DNA of 64,000 nt, taken from Sipunculus nudus. Taxonomy: Eukaryota > Annelida > Sipuncula > Golfingiida > Sipunculidae. Positions within the stretch are counted from its first letter, which is position 1. Each line of letters starts with the position of its first letter. Below, in pieces: positions 13,601 through 28,600 of the stretch. Position numbers and translations under genes: made by a program. The DNA lies in NCBI GenBank assembly GCA_026874595.1, contig CM049307.1, positions 39,286,862-39,350,861 on the forward strand. The letters are read 5' to 3'. The notes beneath the pieces are model-generated. The model had not been told where the DNA came from. It made no database searches and saw only the letters and a program-made list of their open reading frames with translations.

Positions 13601-16600
13601 CTGAACAAAGTAGATGACAGTTAAGCACAATTAATGAGCATGCTTGTAGAAAAGGTTGTCACTGAATTTTTTGTCTCTTGAATCCCAAAGTAGCATTTTC
13701 TACAAACAGCTGCAATTTTCATACTCTCTTTATTAATTTTAATAATTGTTTATCATTATTTGCTACAAAGTATTTTAATATGATCTTTATTTATAAGATA
13801 CATCTTATATACATCTGTATTTATTTCAAATGTTGTACAGTTTGAATACATACTGACATGTCTTTTCATCTGTCCTGTACAACTAATAAAATCTTCCCAA
13901 AAAAAATAACATGAGAAAATATTTGTGTTTACAGACCTGAGGCTGGCAGACCAATAATTGTCTATATTATCTGCTACATTTATCCGTGGCACATTTTTTA
14001 GGAGACACCCCACCAGCAACATACCTGTATAAATAAACAGCAAATATTCATTTGATATACAGCATCAAATAAATAAGTACGGCATACTGTCATCTTCATT
14101 TATTCATAAAGGATAAATAGAATGGAGGGGCACCAGGCCACTTGAGGATGGACTGGCTTGGCACATGTGCTCTCGGGAAATCATTTAAATTAGGATAGAA
14201 AACATTAAAGTGAATTATAAAAATAGAAAATAGAAAATTTCCTGAGAGTTGAAAAATATTTTATGAATAATTTTGTATGTTACTGTGAACCAAAACTTCA
14301 TGTAACTGAAAATTGGAACCTGACAGTCTGCTTTTGCAAATTAGTCCCAAATATTCAAACTGAAAAAAAATATGGCACCTCTATTGTGCTGTGAATTATA
14401 GCATATCTGAAGTGTGTAGCATAATAAAGCCTAATATCTGTTTAAATGAATTATAAATGACAGGATATTGTCTTAAACATGTTTGACACAATTTTGTTAG
14501 TCTATTTATCATATAAAATTTATTATATTATATAATATAATATATTTATTATATAAAACTGCTATAATTACATGAGTTACACACATTTAAGGTTTACAAC
14601 TATTTCTTCGATTAAGCACAGTTTCTATATGAGCAAATCTTGCAGCATCTCTTTAGTTTGATGATTTTGGCTTGGAGAATGGTTATAATTGACCTCCTTG
14701 CTTTGAGGTTGTGACAGGGTCTCCATCTGAGATGTACAATGTTTTAACCATCAGACATTTTCCCAGAAGTTGTTCATCATGTGCAGTGTTTGCATTGACA
14801 GCAAAAGCATGAAGTGAAAAAGATGAAAAAACTTACACAACACTTGGATGCTTTCCATATACTGAATAATAACTCCAATGGGAATTAACATGAAAATTAA
14901 AAAATATAATTTGATTGGGCCAGCCTTTAAAGTTTAAAGTTTTTTTTTTATCATTGAAGATCAGATCACACTCACACTGAGATCACACTGCAGGTACCTC
15001 CACTCAGGCTGAACATCTAACATAAGCAGGGCCCGACATAAATGGTTAACCTCTTGCCTAGGGCAAGTGAAAGTTCCAGAAAAAAGTGGAAGGGCATCTT
15101 GAAGTCTCCTCCTACTTGTCTGACTGGGCAAGTTGATCCAACATACACCTTTATACCCAAGTAAAGGCTTGAAAAAGGATCTTTGTGTTCTTGAATACAA
15201 TCAATAATATTTGTAGGGCAAGTAAAAATTCATGAAGGGCAAGTAAAAGCTAGATGTTACTTGCCCAGTTGGGCAGGTACTTTCAAAAGTCAATGTTGAG
15301 CCCTGATAAGGCTAGCTTTAAAGCTTAAGAAGGAGAAAATGGTCCTGGAGCTGTACTGTTGACAGGTCCGAAACTGGGTCCAGCCAAGCTCCGTCAACAA
15401 TGTAAAAGGATGGTTATTGGCTCTTAATCATTTTGGTCTGTTTTAAAGAGAAAGTTTAGAAATTATACAGGTGAGACAGCATAAGCAATAATTTTTCAGA
15501 TGCCACTCCAAGCAACATGCCAAAGTCTCCAGGAAACATGATCCAGATCAATATCACTTGTCTAAAATGCTTACAACAAATGCTGTGACAGAGATCTGAG
15601 TTATCATCATCATAAGCAAACACTGAGCATCTAAGACCCATGTTACACAATAGGGGAAAATGCTTAACAACAGGGGAAAATGCTTAACAACAGGGGAAAA
15701 TGCTTAACAACAGGAGTAAATGCTTCACAACTGGGGAAAATGCTACACAACAGGGGAAAATTCTTCATAACAGGGGAAAATGCTTCACAACTGGGGAAAA
15801 TGCTACACAACAGGGTGTAAACTTATATTACTTGACTAAACTTCTCCCAGTCATGCTCTCGTTCAAGCAAGTTTGTGGCACTTGTGGCACACAGCCACAA
15901 CACACAAATTTGGTAACTTAGGTAACCATTTTTATTCTTCTTGTATAAAGTATATGATAAAAATGTCCATACACAGAAACTGTCCTAGGTGCCGAGTCGC
16001 CAAAGTGGAAATCTCCCACACATGATTATACCCTGGCTTTTGTTCTCTCTCTCTCTCTCTCATTGGAATATAACCAATAACATCACCCCATTCACTCCAT
16101 TGGTCAGACGGGTAGGGTGAACTCCACCCACGATACTGGCCAATGAAATGAAGGGAGAGTTGGTTGATTATACCCTGACATATACAAGGTCTACATACAG
16201 TGTAATAATACTTTATAGGGATATCATCTATCTGTGTGTGCTCTTAGCTGACTAAACATCACGGGACCCCCCCATTAGTGGTCACCCTGATGAGATCAAC
16301 ACCTTTACCCTGATGAGATTAACAGATTAGGATCTGGCCTGTACAAATACGGGACCCAGTGTTCATGACTAGGAGATTATGCAATCAATACCCAGGCATC
16401 ATGGAACAAAGGCTTGTTATACATGTGTGATATGTCCCAAGGTAATGCAGAGGTTTGAATGTATACGAAAGATTAAATTCACAAAATCTGTAAAGTTATA
16501 ATAATATTTAAAATATTCCTATTATTGAGAACAGCTGCAAATGAGAGAGAGAGAAGCCCATTGAACTCATTAAGTGTGACATGAAATACAAGAATATACA

Positions 16601-19600
16601 ATCTATCATGCCAAATCTTACAAGGGGGAAATGCTACACAGCAGGGGGAAATGCTACACAACTGGGGAAAACGCTTCACAACAGGGGAAAATATGCTACA
16701 CAACAGGGGGAAATGCTTTACAACAGGAAAATATGCTACACAATAGGGGGAAATGCTACGTACACAACAGGGGGAAATGCTACACAACAGGGGGATATGC
16801 TTCACAACAGGGGATATTATGCTTCACAATAGCTAGGGGGTAAATGCTTCACAACTGGGGGAAATACTTTACAACAGGGGAAAATGCTTCACAACAGGGG
16901 AAATTATGCTTCGATCACAAGCAGTGAGTGTGCATAAGAATTGCAACACGTACTAGATGCTGCCACAGCAAAGGGCCTGCATTGCCACCAACTTAAATTT
17001 ATGAACTGCAATTTGAGAGTGTTTGTGAAGCAATAATAGGTGACTGAGAGAGGTAATTAAGAAGATATAAAACAGCCATAGCCCTCAACCTGGAGGAACT
17101 AAAGTTTTTTTGTTTTTTTCAGGGGGGGAGGGGTCCTATATAATACCAGGACCAGCTATCATTTATTAGCTTAGTGAAAAAACATGAAAAAATATTAAGA
17201 AATTTAGCTTTCTCTGTTTTTGTTTTTAATGAAGGTAGCAGGTTTTCTTTCCAGTAATGTTTTAAACATCAAATCCAATTAATTGAGATTACCAAGCTCA
17301 AAATAGGCTGATTATATTAATAGCAGATCCTTGTATAACTTAATGGGCCAATAAAGAAAGGTTTATTAGATAAGCTTTTTTGTATCTCTCCCAAGACCTT
17401 TATTACAGAACCCCGATCAATATCTCACTGATCAAATAGAACTTGATATTAGTGGTGAACACATGTCAAGGCCAAACAAGTCCTGCCAGTCAGACCACAA
17501 CAGCTCATCAGGATCAGCTAACAGCCTGTTTGTGCTTCCATTAATGATCACAGCAAAACAGTGCAGTATATAAAAGACTGCTGAAAATGTATACTATTAC
17601 TATTACTACCAAAGTTCTCTTTTTCTTTTAGTGCTCCTATATCTTGAATGATTGAATCTTCTGAGATTCTGATGATAATATACAGTATATAGTGTATGCA
17701 GTACATAGAAGGCTGCTGAAAATTTATATTATTACTATCACTGCAAAAGTTCTGGATCCCTATTTTGTTCCTTTTTTGTTGATTATATTTATAAAAGAAA
17801 ATATAAAGAAAGCATAATTATTACACCATCCATAATACTCATATTTTCTGTGTTTCAATACTGATTGATACTTGTTAAATATTTCCCCTTCTGATAATAT
17901 AGACCACATTTTTATCTTACTGTCCTACAATTCATTAACTACATTTGACTACTCTCAACAGAAACAGAAATGATCTCTTTGTAAATTTATGAACCAACCC
18001 AAAACATTTGCTCAACAACTTGTTAATGAAGGAAATTCTGCCTCACTGGTACTCAAAATCAGTTTCTATTTGTCCTGTAGTTCAAGGCAGTATAGGTAAC
18101 TGTGCCTTAGGTAATTCTGAGTTTCAAGCTATTCCAAGATTTTCCACGATTTACCAGGACTCAGTCTAACTTTTGAAGCCTCTAAAGCAGATTTATAAAA
18201 CTTTACACTTGTTACAGCTGATCAGTTTACAAACAAAGGGTCAATTCTATTGCTCAGATGACTCAAAGAAAGCTGAGTGAAAATCATGGTTGTACCTTCA
18301 TTTTTTTATTTTTTTTTACCAAAATTAAGATATCTCAAAATGCTTCCTGATAATTTAACCTGAAGTGCTCTATATCATTTAATACAGACATGTATTCTGG
18401 TGAACTTATGACACAGGGAACAGACCATGATAAAGTACAGTAGTCTATTTAAGGAGATTGGCGTTCTTTTCTATAATTTGTTTTTGATTTGGTAAGTAGG
18501 ATAAAACATATCAGCTAATGGTAAAAAAATAACTATATGTTTTGTGAATAAGTCTCATGTTACTGTAGAAATTTCAAAGTTTCTTAGACTAAATCAACAA
18601 GAAATGTCTTACAGTAAATTCATGGACTCATGGAAAATGTACACCTATCACACAGTAACAAATCATTAAAACTGACAAAGCACAACAAGCAGTAAGATGG
18701 GGACAGTAAACCCATGCAGGCCTATATCTCTAACAGCATCCATAAAGTGACTATAAATAACCTGAGAATGTTTTCCTAGTAATGATTCATATCTTGCCAG
18801 CAGATAAAGCTCATGCAGACCCATTGAAAATTTCTCTTCCTTTTCCTTTTTATACTTTGATCAACCCTCGGCAAGGTCCTGAAATCCCTGCAGATATCCA
18901 ATAGGAAATCTTAAAACTGGGCACTGTCACGTACACTTCAAACTAAATTTTTGTTGACATTTCCGATAAACATCTCTGGTGTCAATGAATATTTGGCACA
19001 ATATAAAATTACTCATTTTGCTTCAAACTGCTTACAGCTGTGGTTTATTTGGCTCACATAAATCAATGACTGTCAATATTTAAAGCAAAAACTAATTCAG
19101 TTACTGCATAGGAAACTAGAGGGTACTCCGTGGAGGGCAAAAACATCCACTAAAGCCAGTAAGGCCACTGCAGAATGCATATATGATGAATAGTAAAATG
19201 CATCAAAATCATATACAAAACAAAGCAAATTGTGTTGTGTCCTGTTTATTATAGCAGTGGTACCTCTATGCTTTTTTTTAAACAGCCTTATGTACACTAA
19301 AGGGCTCTTAATGAGGTTTTAGGAATCTGTTTTCACTGGGGGTTGTGAAGCAATAATGAGGGGTGAAGTGAGGATTCTACAGGAAGTAACTGATTTTAGC
19401 TCTGCATCAAGACTAACAATTACTGCTTCTTCTAGAAACCAAGAAGGTTATAGATAAAAAAAACTCACAAACAATAAGACAAACTCAGTATAGAAAAAAA
19501 TCTGAACTCTTGTATAAATATGGATCCAAGCTGAAACACTGATTCATCGGACTAGTTTACAGAATAAACAAGAGCATGCCGCAAACATGCATATTATGCA

Positions 19601-22600
19601 TGTCCTATGTCTTGTGACCTCTGACCTCATTAGTATTTGTGAAATCGGCTGAGGAATTTAATTGAAGTGAGAAATCCATAGGATTTTTGTTAAGTCACCA
19701 TAGTGTCTCAAAGTGCGGTGACCTCTGACCTCATTAAATATACATGGATTTTGCTGGAAACCAAACTAATACAAGATATTTTATTGATAAACATTTCTGA
19801 TGAGTTTTACCAAAATCCTTCATATTCTTTGCAAGTTATCATGGCGACAGCAAAGTAGCCTAGTGACCCATGACCTCATTAAATATGTATGGATTTTGCC
19901 CATAATCGAACTTGGATGTGATAATCTGTTGGTATATGTAGTTAAGGTGAGTTCGGTAATAATCCATCAAAGCCCCGGTAAGTTATCAAGGCTACACTAA
20001 AAGTTAATGGACTGACAGGCTGACGGACAGAAGTGAATGTGGGTATACGGCATATGACGGGCGTATAAACATAATAGCCACTAATGAATTATATCTGTAG
20101 GTATATTTTTTACCATTGATCTGGATCTATGTATGCAAACACATAACATCATGGAGAACAAGCAAATTCATGGAATTTATGTCCCTCGCATCCACCTCTT
20201 GTTGTCCTTTATGCTTGCCCTATCAATATGTTTTAGTTTTTATTTTCGCTTGAAGATGTCTCCACAGGTCATAATTTCTGATTGTGAATTGGGAACAACA
20301 TTTCATTTTGCTGGTGTGAATAAATTTTCAGACAGACACTCAAAAGCCAATCCCAACAAAGGTATGCATGAGAGCAATCAGTGACCCAAATTTGAATGAA
20401 ATCAGATGATACTTAGGAAAGTTATTGCTCGGAAATGAAAACCTGAAGGATGGACAGACAGACAGACTGGTAAACCCAAATCAATGTCCCCTGTTCCATG
20501 GAAGCTGGGGATCAATAATTCTCACACACTTTTGAGATAAAGCACTCATACACAGAATATGTGCTACATGTTTTGCAACATGCTTCCTGGTTATCTATTG
20601 GGCAAACATGCCTCGATCTATTAGCAGATCAGAAATGTAAACACAGAATCATCTTTTTCTTACTCTCTATCAACACCGGGTGTTTGTCATCAAACACTGC
20701 CAGTGCTGTATTGATCAAACAGAGAAAAATTAAACCGGTTGAAACCATATCAGTATATATTGTATCTGTGTGAATATTTTCAGTAATGATCCGCTGACTA
20801 ACAGACAAATTTCACACTACTGGGATTTAGACTAGTTGTTGGGGCATTGGACTTAGTTTAGGAGTTGAGCCAGTTTGATCCTTAATTAATACTTGAGCTT
20901 GAAAGATTTTAACGGTGAAACTGTGGGAGTAGAGTGCCATAGATTAACTGTGGTATAATACTTATATGTATTCAAGCTCTTGTAAGTTTTTATTTTATAT
21001 TAGCTCATTCCTTCCATATTACGATCAGTGCTAAACTAATGGAAATTAAACAAGTTGAGTAAATTAATGCATGCAGTGTATTGGTACGTTGTGGTATGAT
21101 AACATATGTGCAGTTACACATATGACAAAGCATTAAGTACCATATGTGGAACCTGCTTTTCTGAATATCACTATTAGATCAATGTTATTAATATAATTGA
21201 CTTTTTCTTAATATTTGAATTATACAAAATGGACCACAAAAAAAACATAAAGGAGTCTTTTTCTTTAATATGACACAGGTGCAAGATGAGAGATTTTGTT
21301 CATTTTCCATTAAGGTAGAAGCAAATTGCATTTTACCAGAATGGACCAATTGCAAGGACAGCAGTGTGATAAGAGAGGGAGGGAGGGTCTGCAAACATTT
21401 AATACACAAAAGGCTTCATATTAATCACTTTTGAACCCAATTTCTGCAGGAGCAAAGCACATTAGAGGAAATAAGCAGACTCAAGAGTGCGTGCCCTGTC
21501 AATCAAATATTAATTGGGGGATGGACCAATCTGATTGGTGAATCAAATGATAATGGAAAAAACTAGAATACGGGTAGTCGACAAGCGACTACGTGTATCC
21601 GCCAAAATCAGAGAAGGACGGGTGAAGTGAGGCATGGATTGAGTGGCAAGGGGATATAGAGTTACATATGTAAAATATTAGTATTGGATCTCTGCCACAT
21701 AAACATGATTGTAGGTGGCGCCACCTGTTATTTGAACGAGAAACTATCCAAGATATATACACATGCAAAATTTCAAGTGGAAAAGTCAAACCACTGCAGA
21801 GATATGAGTGATTTTATCCCACAGCAGACAAACAGATGGACGCTGTGCAAACATGGTTGCAGGTGGCGCCACCTTTTGTTGTGTATGTTATAAAGCTATC
21901 CCAGGGCTACATTTGTGTAAAATTTTTTTCCGGATCGGTCAAACGGTTCCCGAGATATGAGCTTGGATGTCTGCAGCGTTAACATGAATGTAGGTGGCGC
22001 CACCTGTCATAAAATCAAGGAAGCTATCTAGGATGTATACGCATGCGGAATTTTAGGTGAATTAGTCAAACCATTGCAGAGATATGAGTGATTTTAACCC
22101 CAGGCAGATGAACAAATGGACACTGTGCAAACATGGTTGCAGGTGGCGCCATCTTTTGTTGTGTATGTTATAAAGCTATCCCAGGGCTACATTTGTGTAA
22201 AAATTTTTTCCGGATCGGTCAAACGGTTCCCGAGATATATGGGTTTATGTGTGGAGCGTTAACGTGAATGTAGGTGGCGCCACCTGTCATAAAATCAAGA
22301 AAGCTATCTAGGATGTATATGCATGCCGATTTTTAGGTGAATTAGTCAAACCACTGCAGAGATATGAGTGATTTTAACCCCAGGCAGATGAACAAATGGA
22401 CACCGTGCAAACATGGTTGCAGGTGGCGCCACCTTTTGTTGTGTATGTTATAAAGCTATCCGAGGGCTACATTTGTGTAAAATTTTTTTCCGGATCGGTC
22501 AAACAGTTCCCGAGATATATGGGTTTATGTGTGGAGCGTTAACGTGAATGTAGGTGGCGCCACCTGTCATAAAATTGAGAAAGCTATCTAGGATGTATAT

Positions 22601-25600
22601 GCATGCCAAATTTTAGGTGAATTAGTCAAACCACTGCAGAGATATGAGTGATTTTAACCCCAGGCAGATGAACAGATGGACACTGTGCAAACATGGTTGC
22701 AGGTGGCGCCACCTTTTGTTGTGTATGTTATAAAGCTATCCCAGGGCTACATTTGTGTAAAAAAATTTTCCGGATCGGTCAAACGGTTCCCGAGATATAT
22801 GGGTTTATGTGTGTAAACAGACGCACAAACGGACGCTGGGCAAAGACGAAAGGTCAGAGGTCAAGGTCACTTGGTTAGGCACCAGTTCACATGTGACCCG
22901 ATAATTTGTGTAAGTTTCGGAAAAATCTGTCCAGTAGTCTCAGAGGAGTTCTCCGGAAACGAACGCGGCGGCGGCGGCGGAACCCGGTCAAAAACATAGT
23001 ATCCGCAAAACTTCGTTTTGGCGGATACAAATATCACATCAATTATAATATCGATTTATCCTTTCCATTTTCCATTTGTTTCACTGAGGTAATTATGAAT
23101 CCTTTCAGCCATTAATTTGATGTCCTGAATGGTATGTGGAATACGGAGGGCATCGTGGTCTTACCAAGCTGGTAATCTCTTCTTTACATTCCTTTGCCAC
23201 AATTGGCATATATCACAGATAAATGGTGAATTTAAGACATAGATACAAAATATTAATGCACTATGAAGATTACAATGACTTTGAAATAATCATCTTTTGG
23301 ACAGATGACTAAGTTCAACCTCCCATAACTTGGTAAAAATTCTCGGAACTGGAACCATTTGAACAAACTTGAGAGTGATTGTTCCAGGGATCATTTCTGT
23401 GAAATATTGGACAATATGGCTGGACATTTTCGGAGAAGAAGATTTTTAAAGGTTTTTAAGGTTTTTCCCTATAAAATTGAAGTTAATGCAGATACCCAAA
23501 AATAAGCTCAATCTGATGAATTTTGACATATAACTGATTCTTACATGCAATTTGGAGCTGCTAGCTCTGACGGTTTCTGAGATAACATGGGTTAACGTAC
23601 AGATGACTGTGGACGGTGGACGGCTGACGAAAACACTGCACCATCGCATAAGTTCACAGGTTCACTAAAAATACAAAATTCTGAATAAAAGAATTATTGT
23701 TAAAGTATTAATAGAGGTAAAAGTGACTTTCTAGCCTCTTGGGTTCAGGCTGATTCTGTCCCAATGAGATTTGGTCCATTTGAGAACCAATTGCTACTTA
23801 AAAAATAACATATAAAAAAAAATTGATTACAGTTTGAAGCCTACATGCCGTGGAATATATCACTTTATCAGTGAGGATCTTCCATGCAGGTCTTTGCCAG
23901 TGTTATCACGTTTTATGTATACACAGGGGAATTTCTCAGCAGTTCAAGGACTGCAGAAATATGAAAACCCTAACAAGGCTCTTGACATATGACATAGACT
24001 CATTACTCTCCGGAGTCCGGCTCTATTATTAACTGGCTGTATATTCCTGCCCAGGTCTTTTATACAGACTACAAAAAAGGGCACTGCAAAAGCTCTGAGG
24101 GAATTTTCCCTGATCCATCAGCGTCAGACATGTTGAAATCATTTGGGGACTGATAATAATTGTCTGATTAAGTTTCTTTTCACATCCAATAGACACTGCC
24201 TCACTAATGGCTCTTCTGTGTTACCCTTGCCCATCATCATCAGACATCTACAAAAATGACTTAGAAGTCAGCAACGAGTGCCTGATTATACTCTCCCCTC
24301 ATATGCGTCATACAGCCCTCTCCTCTCACATATGCTCATTCATCAAGTGCCAGACACCTAATGAAAATGACTTGTGAGCTGCTGTAATTATCAGATTAAA
24401 TTTGTTTTCATCTGGAATACTTTCACTTTTTCATCACTGAATGTTTGATTACCAGTAATGTACCATCCCTCAGAAGGATTTGTAATTTTAACAAGAGCAC
24501 TGCAAACGTGCATATACGCTCATAGTGTATCTGGTGAGCTCATTTAATATGCATGAATTTTGATGAGAAGGTTATTCAGGTGAGGAACCCTATTGGTAAA
24601 TATGTAAAATGAGTTTCATGAAATTCCACAGAATTTTCAGTAACTTAATTTATTATTAGTCACCAAGGTGCCTCTGAAGTGTGGTGACCTCTGACCTCAT
24701 AAAAGGAGGGATTTTGCTGCAAATCAAACTTGGGCTGATATTTTATTGATTAACATTTCTGATCAGTTTTACCTAAATCCTTCATATTCTTCATAAGTTA
24801 TCGTGGTGACACCACAAAGTAGCCTTGTGACCCGTGACCTTATTAAATATTTGTGGATCTTGCCTGTAATCAAACTCGAGCGAGATAATAAGTTGGTAAG
24901 TAGTTATGGTAAGTTTGGTGAAAATTCATCAAAGTCCCATTGAGTTATCACTCCGACACCAAAAGTTAACGGACAGACGCAAAGTAAGACTGGCTTACTC
25001 TGGGTACATAATAATAATGAACTGCTGGAAATTCCTACTAAGAAAGTCCTCATAACGCCTCTGTGAGCTTGTTGCTCGAGCTGTTGGTACACATCGGTAC
25101 ATGTTGATAAACCATTAATATAAGGTAGTTGGTTGTTTGAAGGTTAGGTTGAAAGGTCACTATTTCCAAAACAGCATTTGCAAAACTCTGTTTTTTTTTT
25201 TTTACTTGCCACCATTTGTCATTTTTGAATGTGTTTGGATTATTTTTACAAGTCCCCCCACAGGTTATAAACAAGTGCATATAAACAACACAAATAGCCT
25301 GGGTATCTTGGGATTGCCATATTCTGGCTGATCTTTAAAAAAGGTTCAAGAGGTTATCTTTAGCTAATAGATGTAAGATATCTCAACAGCCAATTTAAAA
25401 TGAAAAGGCAAAATCACCAACCAATTTTTTTTTATTAGACTCAGTCACAGTACATCACTTAAGCAGTTTAGGATTTACACCAGTGGTGGTTGTTAAGGCT
25501 GCCCCAGTACTAATAATTAAGACATCATTTCATATATAATGCATAATCCAGGCATTAAAAAAGCAGGTTGTCTGGAGAAGAAGCTATCCCAGGAAGACCA

Positions 25601-28600
25601 GGCTTTTTGTTTAGAACAGGAGCAAGAAATATAACAGCATGCAGTACAGTCCTCTTGGACATGTTGTCTTTAAAACCTGTAAGTCCGTGTGATAGAATCA
25701 CAGAATTTTGCCATTTTGCTCAACATGTGAGCTTCCATATATCTAGTATTTAAATAAAACAACAGGAAAAAACACCACTGTAAAAAATGGTAAGTATTAC
25801 TTCATACTGAAGCAAAATTATATTTTAGAGTGTTACTTGTTGAAATTGTTTTGATTTAAGTATTTTTAAATTTAAGTATATGGCTGGTCAAGGCTGGGTG
25901 GATTTATAATTTGGATAATGAATGACTGCACAAGAGAGCAAGAAGTCTGGAGGAGCAGTACTCTAGTTTGTCAAATAAAAAGTTCTGTTGGACCGATCAC
26001 AGCTTATGAAGGATTTTTAAAAAATAATTTATGTTGAGACATAATAAACACACAAGGTTTCAGGACACCAGATGAACCAAAGCTGAGAATCTTATAATAT
26101 CAATGTAATTTGGTACTCTCAAAATAAAGGTAAAAAGGGACCTGAAAATGATACTGAAACCCTAGCACATAAAATCCTAGAGGCTAATTGATTTTGCACT
26201 TTTATGGACTACATGAAAGATGAAAGAACCTCGCATGATCACAAAAATGGATTTGTAAAATTGTCAGTATTTCAACTAAGTGACTGTAACATGCATGTAA
26301 ATATATCCACTGGGAACATACAAAACCCTGAAAATTATAGAAAAATGGACATAAGCTGAAGCATAATAATACGCATTTAATTTATTACCTGAAATAAAAT
26401 GCTGTAAAAAAATTAAAATTTAACATTTTCAAATAAGCATAAAATAATATTTGGTAAGCAAGTTAAAACAAACCAATAAGATATACATTGCATCTGCACT
26501 GTGTAATATGAAACTTGTAGCCTGAAACCATTTAAAGATGGAATAAGGGAAAAAATATTAATTTTATTTTTCGCATATCTAATTTTTGCATGAAAAATTT
26601 TTACCATATTCATTTTTTTTTAATTTACAAACTTTATAAATTTGCATTAAAAAATATGAAAATTTAAATTAAATCAGAATTCTAAGTTGCATCATTATTT
26701 ATCTTTAGTTTGGCTCATACCAGGTCAAATAACACACACATATATATTTTATTATTTTTTAAATCTAAAATTATTAAACTGAATTTAAAAGATTTTTAAA
26801 AGAAAAGATTACTTAAAAAACATAATGCCACAACATAGCATCTTCAGGATTATTCTTAGAATCATTAACCCCCAAAAAGTTTTGTACATTGAATTTTCCA
26901 ATACATGCTTAATTTTATTAACTAAATGAAAGATTCAGAAACAATATCATTATACTAATTACAATCGCAACTATAATTTAATACTGAAAACCATAATTAA
27001 AACACACATGTTTTAAGAGAACCCAAAGTTTTTACTCTTCTGAAGTAAGCAATTCCTCATGTTATGAACATCCACACTTTTACAGCAATACATCACTCAA
27101 TGGACAAATTAAATTTGCACTTTAATCATTGTAACCCCTTGTGATACAATAAAAAATCCAAAATGTAGCAAAAGTCTACGATAAATATGAATAAAATATA
27201 GAAAATTATGATATTTATCTTGTTTATGCATCCTGTCGGTGTGGGGGGGCATAGCAGCAGCCTGCCACCCCAAACGTCGATTTTTCCTGGACTGAAGACG
27301 ATGGGCAGGCCCCTATCATTTTATTTCCGAAGGCCTGAGTGTCATGTTGTCATGGCTAGGGGGGCAGAGGGTAAGCCTAGATAAGCTGAGTAAAGGGAGA
27401 AGACTGGAGTGAAGCCATTACATAACATAGATGAGGCTGCATCTCTCACTGCAAAGACTGGACTGGGTTGGCTTGATGTAAACAACACTTGACATGGTGT
27501 ATGAAAGCTTTCAGACTTTATTAGCTTAAAACATTATCTGTCCATCATGTAAAATTAAAGGGAATGTACTTACATGAAAAAAATGTGCCATAGTCAAACT
27601 TTGGCAAAATTTAAACTTTTTTTAAGGTAATAATTTTACATTTATGCTTATAACTTAAAAAATATACAAAATTTTGATCTCAATTCTTGAATACAACTTG
27701 CATTTAGATATATGCTTGAAAAAAGCTCTCTTGCTAAACAAAATATCATGTCAAGTAAGTAAATATAATAACTGATTTTTGACATAGTGCATTATGTTAG
27801 GGACCATAACTTCAAAGATTTATGCAATATTGACCTAATTTCTGGCATATATTTCATAGGAAAGTATGAATAGATTTACAACAGCGGTTTTCAAAGTTGG
27901 CAGTTTTGAAGTGTAACAATGGGTTTTTACTGGAAAACAGATGTTTTTCCTTAAATTTTTTAAAGGAACAAAGTTGCAGTAAACCAGTTTCAGGTTTGGT
28001 AGAACTTAGGCACATCTAACTCTATGCTGAATTTAGGATTTGTAGGTCTAACAGGTTCAAAATGTGCCCTGTTAAACAGACAGAAGACCGGACAGACCAC
28101 GGACAAAGGACCATGACTATGTCATCAAAAATAAAAAAAATCTAGGTGGCACCACTACTCTGCAGGAACTAATGGAAGACTCCATATCAATATGCATGCA
28201 AAGAACCATGGTGATAAATGCATTAGTTGTTAAGATATTTAATGGACCTTTTTTTATCACATTTGTAATTATTCTAGGGGGTATTTCTGAGCCCCATTGC
28301 TTGGAGGATATTCATAACAGAGACCTTTAATTATTTCAGGTTTCATAGGAGACTTTTCATGGATCTGCCTGGATGTCAGCTTGGAAGATTCTAGATCCAG
28401 TAATTAGGATGTGTGCCCTGTTAACAGATGAACGCATCTTTTAAGGTCTCAAAAATACAGAAAGAAATTCATAAAAATTGAAAAATACAGGTGGCACAAC
28501 CAGACTGTAGAAACTGATGAAATCTTCCATGATCAATATCCATGCAAAATATCATTGTGATCAGTGCAATAGATGTTCAGATACTTGAGCTTTTGTATCA

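Noticed and set aside
16285-16330. CTGATGAG twice in close succession, a possible hammerhead ribozyme core
   Set aside because: No CGAAAC partner or flanking stems follow at the required distance.
15700-16843. Open frames encoding repeated MLHNRGK-like peptides
   Set aside because: They arise from the stop-poor 20-bp minisatellite, which reads open in several frames, and are not genes.
17495-17530. CCTGATGAGCTG on the minus strand as a second hammerhead candidate
   Set aside because: The GAAAC part of the core is absent.
22693-23115. Open frames across the end of the 21.6-23.0 kb element
   Set aside because: They cross tandem repeats and the terminal hairpin and are not conserved between units.
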